From Nitrospirota bacterium (GTDB lineage Bacteria > Nitrospirota > Thermodesulfovibrionia > Thermodesulfovibrionales > Dissulfurispiraceae), in contig DUZI01000113.1 of NCBI GenBank assembly GCA_013349595.1, forward strand, positions 1-5,642: DNA of 5,642 nucleotides, in the 5' to 3' direction. Shown here one piece after another: positions 1 through 5,642 of the stretch. A program made the position numbers and the translations under genes. Position 1 is the stretch's first letter; every line of letters starts with the position of its first letter. The notes beneath the pieces are model-generated. The model was not told the origin of the DNA, ran no database searches, and saw only the letters and a list, made by a program, of their open reading frames with translations.

Positions 1-94
1 ACAATTCTGGGTTAATCTCAAAGATAGAGTCTTTGTAAACCTTTAAGAAATTATCAAGGTCTCTCTTTGTAAGTCTATCTAGGCTGAAGGTCAT
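1..94 (-). CDS. N-terminal fragment of an unidentified protein, possibly a GNAT acetyltransferase
   Basis: Only the first 31 codons are visible; the gene leaves the window at its left edge. The frame opens with ATG at 94-92, 13 bases after the stop of the DUF2156 gene, and has no stop. An AGGA at 106-109, overlapping the upstream stop codon, is a possible ribosome binding site, though the 11-base spacing is long. The visible peptide begins MTFSLDRLTKRDLDNFLKVY. The pattern of a short strand, then L-x-x-x-D-L-D and an amphipathic helix, resembles the beginning of many GNAT N-acetyltransferases, but 31 residues cannot prove this. The close spacing implies cotranscription with the DUF2156 gene. 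That a gene is present is fairly secure; its function is not. Confidence 0.5.
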   Translation of the reverse strand, partial: MTFSLDRLTKRDLDNFLKVYKDSIFEINPEL

Positions 95-107
95 TTTCGT
101 AACAATC

Positions 108-962
108 CTATTTCTTTAAGGCTATACGATATTTCTTTATCATCAAATCAGGTATGTAAGAATTTTTGGTAATCCTTAGTGCCTCTCTTCCAAGGTCTTG
201 CTCGTAATTGAGATATTTATACTTGACGGGCAATAGATTGGCAAAGCTGTTATACATATATTGATAAATGCCTTTAAATTTCTTTTTAGCCTTGACAAAA
301 TGCATGACAAAAGTCTCTGGATTTAATTCTTCTCCAAGGATAAAACCTGCTGGTTCATCATCGGCATAATATATGACGCCACAAATTGACAATTCCTCTG
401 ACAACATAAGGGCTTCCTTGCATGGTTCATAATCAGTCAACTCACCTTCAAGGGACATATCCCTTTGCCATGTATCAAGGATGTCAAAGGCATCAAGTTT
501 TCTCGATTCAATTAGTGGGTATTCAGAATGTTTGTAGGTCTCAAGAAATTGCTTCATAAGATTTCTCTTTTTGTGTAATTTTCTGCCACTAAAAGTTTTC
601 ATTTTCTCTGTCGTATAGACATAGTCCATATCGCATTTTTTAGCAGTAAAGTCAAAAATTTCTTCATCAAAATATCCTAACCACGATTCGTCAATAGGAA
701 ATAGAAAATCGACATTAAGCATCATTTCAATAAGGTGATTTTTGTCGCATTTTGTTATATCAAAGGCAGGCATAAGATATCTGTGTTTGTCATAGGTAAT
801 CCCCCTAATAAATATCTCCTTACCAATCAAGACCTCATATTTATGAATTTCTCGAAAAAGATAGAGATTGGGGAAACTGTATTCAGAAATTGACAGGCTG
901 AGGGATTTTAATCGTTCACTTAGTAAATTTTTGTGATGAAGTTGTAAGGGCTCTTTTTTCAT
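108..962 (-). CDS. DUF2156 (LPG_synthase_C-like, GNAT-fold) protein
   Basis: A 284-residue protein of the DUF2156 family, related to the C-terminal aminoacyl-transfer domain of phosphatidylglycerol lysyltransferases (MprF) but standing alone and with no membrane segments. Recognition rests on the N-terminal SEYSFPNLYLFR block (about residues 26-37), the central block DYVYTTEKMKTFSGRKLHKKRN (its core SGRKLHKKRN at 125-134), a GNAT-like strand with AGFILGEE (205-212), and the C-terminal NYEQDLGREALRITK block (252-266) followed by a basic tail. These are the typical landmarks of the family. Substrate and reaction are unknown; transfer of an aminoacyl or acyl group is an inference from the fold. 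I chose the ATG at 962-960, which shares its A with the TGA stop of the epimerase gene (TGATG). A TTG one codon earlier is possible. No Shine-Dalgarno sequence is visible, so translation is probably coupled to the epimerase gene. Confidence 0.85.
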   Translation of the reverse strand: MKKEPLQLHHKNLLSERLKSLSLSISEYSFPNLYLFREIHKYEVLIGKEIFIRGITYDKHRYLMPAFDITKCDKNHLIEMMLNVDFLFPIDESWLGYFDEEIFDFTAKKCDMDYVYTTEKMKTFSGRKLHKKRNLMKQFLETYKHSEYPLIESRKLDAFDILDTWQRDMSLEGELTDYEPCKEALMLSEELSICGVIYYADDEPAGFILGEELNPETFVMHFVKAKKKFKGIYQYMYNSFANLLPVKYKYLNYEQDLGREALRITKNSYIPDLMIKKYRIALKK

Positions 963-1840
963 CAAGAGCGATTTATCACATCGGCGATGGCAGAATTAAT
1001 GTCTGAAAATTTAAATTCAAAACCTGCCCTTTTAAGCCTATCAGGAAGGACATGTTGACCCTTTATTAATGCCTCGGCGCCTTCTCCATATTTTAGTTTT
1101 AAGATAAATTCTGGGATTTTAAAGAAAGCAGGTCTTTTTAATGCCTTTGAAAGTGCCTCTGAGAGTCCTTTATTTGTTGTAGGACTTGGTGAGACAAGGT
1201 TATAGATACCTGAAAAATTTTTATCTGTGATTGCCCTTATATAGGCATTTACAAGGTCTTCAATATGTATCCATGAGAAAGACTGCTGCCCATCTCCAAT
1301 TGTCCCTCCTAAGCCAAATTTAAAAGGAGGCAGCATTTTCTGTATAGCCCCACCATCAGGACCAATAACTATGCCAAATCTAAATATAACGGTCCTAATA
1401 TCAAATTCTAAAGCCCTCAATGCCATATCTTCCCATTGTCTTGCCAAAGAGCCAAGAAAGTCATCGGCATAGACAAATCTGTCTTCTGTATGTGTGCCTT
1501 TGTCACTATAAATGCCAATAGCAGATGTGGAGATAAAGACTGATGGTTTCTTTGACATTTTTGCCATAGCCTCTACAAGTATCTTTGTAGTCTTTACCCT
1601 GCTATCAATGAGGACTTTTTTGTATTCTTCAGTCCACTTTGAGATTATTGGTGCACCTGCAAGGTTTATAACTAAATCTGAGTCATTAAGTAAAGAGATT
1701 ATCCTCTCTTGTCCTTTCTGAAAGTCTGATTTTTCTAAGGCGGTAACATTCCAATTAAGGCTCTTAAATCGTTTGCCTAAATTAGTTCCTACAAAACCAG
1801 TGGCACCGCTCATTGAGATTTTTAAAAAAGGTATTTCCAT
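962..1840 (-). CDS. TIGR01777 family NAD(P)-dependent epimerase/SDR (YfcH/SDR39U1-like)
   Basis: A 292-residue extended short-chain dehydrogenase of the TIGR01777 group (E. coli YfcH, human SDR39U1). Its physiological substrate is not established. The N-terminal Rossmann motif is SGATGFVG at residues 11-18, followed by NLAGAP (59-64), where nucleotide contacts are expected. The STSAIGIYSD block (104-113) carries the family Ser and Tyr, and FSWIHIEDLVNAY (188-200) is highly typical. The C-terminal DUF1731 part is marked by LPDRLKRAGFEFKF (265-278). Length fits the family. The ATG at 1840 is preceded directly by an in-frame TAA, so the frame cannot extend upstream. A start at residue 10 would cut the first strand and is less likely. 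No Shine-Dalgarno sequence precedes the ATG; a candidate promoter lies only about 9 bases away. The gene is 46 bases after tldD and overlaps the next gene by one base. Confidence 0.92.
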   Translation of the reverse strand: MEIPFLKISMSGATGFVGTNLGKRFKSLNWNVTALEKSDFQKGQERIISLLNDSDLVINLAGAPIISKWTEEYKKVLIDSRVKTTKILVEAMAKMSKKPSVFISTSAIGIYSDKGTHTEDRFVYADDFLGSLARQWEDMALRALEFDIRTVIFRFGIVIGPDGGAIQKMLPPFKFGLGGTIGDGQQSFSWIHIEDLVNAYIRAITDKNFSGIYNLVSPSPTTNKGLSEALSKALKRPAFFKIPEFILKLKYGEGAEALIKGQHVLPDRLKRAGFEFKFSDINSAIADVINRS

Positions 1841-1849
1841 AAATTAAGT

Positions 1850-1862
1850 GTAATGATATTAC
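1850..1862. repeat. short inverted repeat GTAAT-GAT-ATTAC
   Basis: Two perfect 5-base arms separated by 3 bases lie in the tldD-epimerase gap and cover the -10 box of the candidate promoter. The element could be a small operator. It is too weak and AT-rich, and lacks a T-tract, to be a terminator. Chance occurrence cannot be excluded. Confidence 0.3.
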
Positions 1863-1884
1863 CAGTTAACAAATAAATTTTCAA
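1856..1884 (-). promoter_or_regulatory. candidate sigma70-type promoter for the epimerase gene
   Basis: On the minus strand, TTGAAA (1884-1879) matches the -35 consensus at five of six positions. A 17-base spacer then leads to TAATAT (1861-1856), which matches the -10 consensus at four of six. The expected start site near 1849 would leave a leader of only about 9 bases before the ATG at 1840, consistent with the lack of a Shine-Dalgarno sequence. In such AT-rich DNA a chance match is quite possible, and readthrough from tldD is the alternative. Confidence 0.3.
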
Positions 1885-1886
1885 AC

Positions 1887-3275
1887 CTACCCTGCCTCAC
1901 CACCAACAACCATCTCTAAGATTCTAATAGTCGGAAGGGCATCCGATACGGGCACACCTTGACCGTCTTTGCCGCAAGTACCTATAGAAAAGCCTAGATC
2001 ACTACCTATCCTATCAATATTTTGCATTACCTCTTGTCCACTACCTATTAAAGTGACAGATCTTACAGGGTGTCCTAAAGAGCCCTTTTCAATGACATAA
2101 CCCTCTTGTACATCAAAGACAAATTCACCCGTAACGGTATTTACCTGACCTCCACCCATCTTTTTAACAAAGATACCTTTATAGGTATCTTTAAGTATTT
2201 CTTCAGGATTGTCCTCACCTGGTGCCAAATAAGTATTTGTCATTCTTGGAATAGGTAGTGACTTGTAAGACTCTCGCCTACCATTGCCAGTAATAGGAAT
2301 ATTATATTTCAGGGAATTAACTTTATCAGAGAGATAAGCCTTTAAGATGCCCTTTTCAATAAGGATATTTCTTTGTGAATAGTTACCCTCATCATCAAAA
2401 CGGTAAGAACCCCTTTTGCCCTCTAATGTGCCGTCATCAATCACAGTAATCTTATCTGTTGCAATCTTATCGCCAAGGCGATTTGAGTATATTGATAGTC
2501 CTTGCATGGTTAAATCAGCCTCAAGACTATGCCCTACTGCCTCGTGAATCATAGTCCCACCAGCAGAAGAGGATATTACAACAGGCATCCTGCCTCCTTT
2601 TATCTTTGGAGCCTTGATCATCATGAGTGCCCTTTTAGCAGCAATCTTACTAGACTCAACAAAGTCATTTTCATCAAAGATTTCAAAGCCTGTCATCCCG
2701 CCAATGACCTCTGTCCCAGTCTGGAGTTCTTTGCCATCTGTTACAACAACTTCTACCATAGAATTTATGTAACTCCTTTCATCATTTGCTATAACACCAT
2801 CAGAATTTAATATTTTTATCTTTTTTAAGAGGTCTGAATAAATAGCCCTCACTTGTTTTATATTGGCATCCATTGCCCTGACTATTTTATTTGCCTCAAG
2901 GAGCATCTCTGTCTTTGTTTCAAGAATTACAGAAGAAATTGGCTTTTTAATAACCCAATTAATGAGAGGGGTTTTATAATTTAAGTCAATAAAGGTGTCT
3001 CTTTGCATGTCCTTTGATATACTACTTAAATTTTCAACCATGTAATAGAGGTTTTTTTTATCTAAATCATTACAATAAGCAAAATAGGTCTTATTTCTTT
3101 TATCTATTAATCTTATTCCTATGCCCTCATTAAATCCCGATATAGCCTTTTCAACAAGGTTATTATCAAGGGTGATGGAGGTTGACTCTGTTTTTTCATA
3201 ATAAATGTCTGCATAATGACCGCCTTTTTTAAACAGTCTTTGTAAACATTCATAAAGCAAGTTTTCGTCAATCAT
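1887..3275 (-). CDS. tldD: TldD family metalloprotease
   Basis: A 462-residue protein matching TldD over its whole length (E. coli TldD is about 480). TldD and its partner TldE/PmbA form a heteromeric cytosolic zinc protease that degrades unfolded peptides; in E. coli it matures microcin B17 and acts on the antitoxin CcdA. The metal site is the HEAVGH motif at residues 244-249, with H244 and H249 as ligands and E245 as the catalytic base. The third ligand region is GTCGKDGQGVPV (432-443), containing C434. Other family blocks are GSYRFDDEG (289-297), RMTNTYLAPGE (344-354) and KMGGGQVNTVTGEF (372-385). The ATG at 3275 has AGGAGA five bases upstream. It starts 12 bases after the regulator's stop codon, so the two are probably one transcript. 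TldE/PmbA is not visible here. No damage is seen; the catalytic residues are intact. Confidence 0.96.
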   Translation of the reverse strand: MIDENLLYECLQRLFKKGGHYADIYYEKTESTSITLDNNLVEKAISGFNEGIGIRLIDKRNKTYFAYCNDLDKKNLYYMVENLSSISKDMQRDTFIDLNYKTPLINWVIKKPISSVILETKTEMLLEANKIVRAMDANIKQVRAIYSDLLKKIKILNSDGVIANDERSYINSMVEVVVTDGKELQTGTEVIGGMTGFEIFDENDFVESSKIAAKRALMMIKAPKIKGGRMPVVISSSAGGTMIHEAVGHSLEADLTMQGLSIYSNRLGDKIATDKITVIDDGTLEGKRGSYRFDDEGNYSQRNILIEKGILKAYLSDKVNSLKYNIPITGNGRRESYKSLPIPRMTNTYLAPGEDNPEEILKDTYKGIFVKKMGGGQVNTVTGEFVFDVQEGYVIEKGSLGHPVRSVTLIGSGQEVMQNIDRIGSDLGFSIGTCGKDGQGVPVSDALPTIRILEMVVGGEAG

Positions 3276-3287
3276 TAGATTCTCCTA

Positions 3288-4013
3288 TTACTTACCCATT
3301 ATCTTACACCATAGGCTCTTTTTTTGAGGAGGCAGTGTAGAAATATAGACATCAGATTTATTACTTTGAACCCTCCATACAGTTATTTTTTTGGCAATTT
3401 CTTCATCAATAGCAACATTTGCACCTTCACATTCTACTACATAAGCAGGATAGGTCTGATGAAGTTTGATCATTGCACCTGGACGCAATTGTAAACCATT
3501 AAGTCTGTGCATTTCCTCATCATTTCCAGTGTTAATATAGGCAATCCTTCCTGATTGACCAATCTTCATGTCTGTAAGATAAATGACAGAACTTTCAACG
3601 GTCTTAACTGCCTTTAGACAACACTCTCCTGGAGGTATAGGCAATCCATGAGGGCATTCTTTAGGGTGTCCAAGCATTGTGCATATACTGTTTATGAGTT
3701 CTTCTGTAAGGGTATGTTCAAACTCGCAGGCACCTTTTTCAAAATCCTTGCTCATTCCCATTGCATCAAAGAGTAGCCTTTCTGCAAGTCTATGTGCCCT
3801 TATTATCTTTTTGGCAGTAGCCTCGCCTTTTTCAGTAAAGTCAATATTGTCATTAATAACAGTGATAAATCCTTCACTTATGAGCATGTCAAATATTTCC
3901 TTTTTATAATCATGACCAAAGACATCAAGGAGTTTTTTCTTTGACATGTTGTTATTTTCTTTCATAGACCAAATTGCCTCAAGATATTCATCCATATCAA
4001 CTTTATCTTTCAT
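3288..4013 (-). CDS. DtxR/IdeR-family metal-dependent transcriptional regulator with fused FeoA domain
   Basis: A 241-residue iron- or manganese-responsive repressor candidate. Numbered from the chosen start, it has an N-terminal winged helix (about 5-62), a DtxR dimerisation/metal domain (about 65-130) and a C-terminal FeoA/SH3-like domain (about 146-212, with RLNGLQLRPGAMI). By alignment with DtxR, the primary metal ligands are E9 (Met10 in DtxR, Asp8 in MntR), C96, E99 and H100; ancillary ligands are H74, E78 and possibly E92. Cys at position 96, where MntR has Glu, favours iron sensing. Unusual features are CPHGLPIPPGECC (120-132) at the site of SPFGNPIPG in DtxR, extra cysteines C111, C195 and C236, and a recognition helix (GHDYKKEIFDML) unlike that of DtxR. 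The gene lies 117 bases after feoB and 12 bases before tldD. The earlier ATG at 4019 is only one base from the ribosome binding site, so the ATG at 4013 is preferred. Confidence 0.9.
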   Translation of the reverse strand: MKDKVDMDEYLEAIWSMKENNNMSKKKLLDVFGHDYKKEIFDMLISEGFITVINDNIDFTEKGEATAKKIIRAHRLAERLLFDAMGMSKDFEKGACEFEHTLTEELINSICTMLGHPKECPHGLPIPPGECCLKAVKTVESSVIYLTDMKIGQSGRIAYINTGNDEEMHRLNGLQLRPGAMIKLHQTYPAYVVECEGANVAIDEEIAKKITVWRVQSNKSDVYISTLPPQKKSLWCKIMGK

Positions 4014-4020
4014 TTTCATA

Positions 4021-4025
4021 CCTCC
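4021..4025 (-). promoter_or_regulatory. ribosome binding site GGAGG that decides the regulator start
   Basis: GGAGG on the minus strand lies one base from the ATG at 4019 but seven bases from the ATG at 4013. Seven is a normal spacing and one is not, so translation most likely begins at the inner ATG, giving MKDKVDMDEYLEAIW as the N-terminus. Confidence 0.75.
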
Positions 4026-4054
4026 ACTTATTTAAAAAATAATAACTTGTGATG

Positions 4055-4070
4055 AGTTTTCATGATAACT
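4055..4070. promoter_or_regulatory. candidate operator: 16-base imperfect palindrome
   Basis: AGTTTTCATGATAACT is self-complementary at seven of eight base pairs. It covers the predicted -10 box (4062-4067) and transcription start (about 4055) of the regulator gene. A protein bound here would block RNA polymerase, so negative autoregulation by the DtxR-like protein is the simplest reading. It does not match the DtxR consensus (TTAGGTTAGCCTAACCTAA), nor a clear Fur box. This is inference from position and symmetry. Confidence 0.45.
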
Positions 4071-4090
4071 TTACAGTTCCTGCTGAACAA
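4062..4090 (-). promoter_or_regulatory. candidate sigma70-type promoter for the regulator-tldD transcript
   Basis: On the minus strand, TTGTTC (4090-4085; three of six matches to -35) is followed by exactly 17 bases and then TATCAT (4067-4062; five of six matches to -10). The predicted start near 4055 gives a leader of about 42 bases containing the GGAGG ribosome binding site. The spacer also holds a GTTC-5-GAAC dyad (4076-4088). No convincing terminator for feoB is visible in the gap, so readthrough from feoB is also likely. Confidence 0.45.
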
Positions 4091-4111
4091 TTGTGGCGAA
4101 ATTGTCATTGT
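4089..4111. repeat. triplicate ATTGT direct repeat upstream of the regulator promoter
   Basis: ATTGT occurs at 4090-4094, 4101-4105 and 4107-4111. The first two are part of AATTGT copies exactly 11 bases apart, about one helical turn, and the first overlaps the predicted -35 box. The first copy also sits in the palindrome ACAATTGT (4087-4094). This could be an activator or repressor half-site array, but short AT-rich repeats arise readily by chance. Confidence 0.25.
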
Positions 4112-4130
4112 TTAATTATAATCAGCCAAA

Positions 4131-5642
4131 TTAAAAAAATAGCCTCAAAAGCCAGTTAAAAAAAATCATTACTATAACAGAACTTATTGTAATCGTTATT
4201 ACCATAACCATTGCATTCTTAAGACCTAAAATCTTTACAATGCTGCCAACATTAGCAATACAGGGGAAGAACATAGTTGTGAGTGTCACAGCGACAATAC
4301 TTTGAACATAGTCAAGGGCATTTGCCTCAATCAGCTTGGCTATTATTACCACCGATGCCTCTCTCCTTGCGAGTAATACTACTAAGGCATCAACAATCTC
4401 ATTAGGCAATCCTAAGGCATTTTTGACAAGGGGTTCAAGAAATATTTTGAGGGATTGAAGCACGCCAGTTTTATCGAGTGTAAATAGTATAAGGGATGCA
4501 AAAATGAACACAGGGAAGGCCTCTCTTAAAAACTCTATTAGTCTGTAATAAGTCTTTTTAAGAATATTTTTTAAATTTGGCACCCTAATCGGCGGTAGCA
4601 TCTGAACAAATAGTTGGTGCCTATCTTCTTTTAAAATCCTTTGTAGTATCAGACCTGTTAATATCTCAACCAATACAAGTATTGCAAAGGAGATGAAAAA
4701 TGCCGATATTCCAATCTTACCAAGCAGGCTCATACTCAAGCCTATTTGAGGGGCACATGGTATAGCAAAGGCAATTAGGAAAATGGCTATGTATCGTTCC
4801 TTCTTTGAAGATAAGGTCTTTGTTGTCAAGGTTGCCATTGTCTTACAGCCAAATCCTAATACCATTGGTAGTATGGTTGCCCCACTAAGTCCAATCTTTG
4901 CAAAGATTTTCTTTGAAAGGACTGTTAGATTGGGGATATATCCTATGTCTTCAAGGATGCAGTAAAGGATGAAGAAGACTGATAGTATAGGTAAGACAGT
5001 AAGTAACGCACCTGCCACACCCATTGATAATACGCCATGGTCACCAACTAAGAAGTCAATCCAAAAAGGTGAAGTAACCACTGTCTTAACATAATCCTCT
5101 ATAGGTTTCCAAAAAAGGTCTTCAAGAAAACCTGTAAGGGCGTCAGCTATTTCAACAACCAATAAATAGACCAACATTATTATGCCAATGAGTATAGGAA
5201 AGCCTGTTATTGGTGTTCTGCAATATTTGGCGAGATTTTCAGAGAAAGCCTTAGGCATTGCAGTTTGTTTCTTTACAATCTCGTCATAAATATTATCAAC
5301 CCATCTGCTATAGGTATAACTTAATAGTTTAGTGGGGTTCCATTGAAACCTCTCTTTTAAGTCATTAATTGTATATTTTATATCCTTAAGTTTTGCCTCT
5401 CCTAATAGCTTTTCAATATGTTCTTCAATGTAAGGGTCATTTGACAAGGCAAAGATGGCATTTGCCCTTTTATAAGGCATTGTATCGGGCATAAATGTGC
5501 TTATAGACGATAGAGCAGACTCCATTACATCGCCAAATATAACTGGTGACTTTGGAACCCGTGCATTTTCAATTGCCTGCTTTAATCTATTTGTACCAAC
5601 TCCTTTTATAGCAATAGATTCTACGACAGGAACGCCAATAAT
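4131..5642 (-). CDS. feoB: ferrous iron transporter FeoB, 5'-truncated by the window edge
   Basis: The last 503 residues of FeoB, the inner-membrane GTP-regulated Fe(II) importer. The frame is open to the window edge, so the ATG at 5525 is internal and not the start. The first visible residues (GVPVVESIAIKGVGTNRL) are the end of the G domain, near G5; the G1-G4 motifs lie outside. A helical spacer region follows, then the polytopic membrane part from about visible residue 145 onward, with two homologous Gate halves. Gate motif one is GFGCKTMA (263-270), with the conserved Cys. PCAPQIG (295-301) and PCIANVG (460-466) are the other Pro-Cys signatures. LARREAS (424-430) stands where many FeoBs have a RRDxG-like segment. 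The MATLTTKTLSSKKER stretch fits a FeoB branch that I associate with anaerobes. The C-terminus ends just after the last helix with no tail. The downstream regulator carries an FeoA domain; a free feoA is not visible and could lie upstream. Confidence 0.96.
   Translation of the reverse strand: MIGVPVVESIAIKGVGTNRLKQAIENARVPKSPVIFGDVMESALSSISTFMPDTMPYKRANAIFALSNDPYIEEHIEKLLGEAKLKDIKYTINDLKERFQWNPTKLLSYTYSRWVDNIYDEIVKKQTAMPKAFSENLAKYCRTPITGFPILIGIIMLVYLLVVEIADALTGFLEDLFWKPIEDYVKTVVTSPFWIDFLVGDHGVLSMGVAGALLTVLPILSVFFILYCILEDIGYIPNLTVLSKKIFAKIGLSGATILPMVLGFGCKTMATLTTKTLSSKKERYIAIFLIAFAIPCAPQIGLSMSLLGKIGISAFFISFAILVLVEILTGLILQRILKEDRHQLFVQMLPPIRVPNLKNILKKTYYRLIEFLREAFPVFIFASLILFTLDKTGVLQSLKIFLEPLVKNALGLPNEIVDALVVLLARREASVVIIAKLIEANALDYVQSIVAVTLTTMFFPCIANVGSIVKILGLKNAMVMVITITISSVIVMIFFNWLLRLFF

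Noticed and set aside
963..965. TTG as a start codon of the DUF2156 gene
   Set aside because: The adjacent ATG forms a usual TGATG stop-start overlap; TTG would add only one residue and is a rarer start.
1512..1721. Open frame of 69 codons on the plus strand
   Set aside because: It lies wholly inside the well-supported epimerase gene on the other strand and encodes no recognisable protein.
2529..2810. Open frame of 93 codons on the plus strand
   Set aside because: It is antisense to the tldD region that encodes the HEAVGH site; the composition is that of a shadow frame and no family is recognised.
3679..3909. Open frame of 76 codons on the plus strand
   Set aside because: It is antisense to the conserved metal-binding part of the regulator; the hydrophobic Ser-rich product is typical of an antisense frame.
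4045..4075. Fur box in front of the regulator gene
   Set aside because: A GATAA-like piece is present, but the GATAATGATAATCATTATC pattern is not met; the symmetric element is better described as a separate palindrome.
4076..4130. Rho-independent terminator after feoB
   Set aside because: The only dyads are 4-base arms or short AT palindromes and no T-tract follows a GC stem on the minus strand.
4783..4965. Open frame of 60 codons on the plus strand
   Set aside because: It is antisense to the FeoB Gate region, with no promoter or ribosome binding site and no recognisable product.
5523..5525. ATG as a start codon of feoB
   Set aside because: The frame continues upstream to the window edge with residues typical of the end of the FeoB G domain, so this Met is internal.

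Overview
The window is a compact, AT-rich bacterial segment. Every gene that can be supported lies on the minus strand, so transcription runs from high to low coordinates. The genes, in order of transcription, are: the 3' part of a ferrous-iron transporter gene (feoB, entering from the right edge), a DtxR-family metal-responsive regulator with a C-terminal FeoA domain, tldD, a TIGR01777-type NAD(P)-dependent epimerase, a DUF2156 (LPG_synthase_C-like) protein, and the first 31 codons of an unidentified protein that may be a GNAT acetyltransferase. There are no RNA genes, mobile elements, CRISPR arrays or integration scars, and no stretch over 300 bases without a gene.

The lineage cannot be fixed from this sequence. 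An FeoB with GFGCKTMA and PCIAN gates next to a DtxR-FeoA regulator, low GC and tight gene packing would suit an anaerobe of the Nitrospirota, Desulfobacterota or Clostridia type. This is an impression, not a demonstrated placement.

Right part (4020-5642) is the iron module. feoB ends at 4131, and a 110-base gap before the regulator holds a plausible promoter (TTGTTC, 17-base spacer, TATCAT). A 16-base imperfect palindrome lies across its -10 box and predicted start site, which looks like an autoregulatory operator. The regulator keeps the iron-type metal ligands of DtxR/IdeR. It also has an unusual Cys/His cluster (CPHGLPIPPGECC) and a recognition helix unlike that of DtxR.

Middle part (1887-3290): tldD follows the regulator with a 12-base gap and a good Shine-Dalgarno sequence, so it is probably cotranscribed. 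It keeps the HEAVGH metal site and the C-terminal cysteine region. Its usual partner TldE/PmbA is not in the window.

Left part (1-1862): the epimerase gene has no Shine-Dalgarno sequence but has a candidate promoter very close to its start codon. Its stop codon overlaps the start of the DUF2156 gene (TGATG), and the partial gene follows after 13 bases. These three look like a translationally linked group.

I did not find clear evidence of an undescribed system. The most interesting point is the regulator: a fused FeoA domain, extra cysteines, a changed DNA-reading helix and a matching palindromic operator candidate in front of it.
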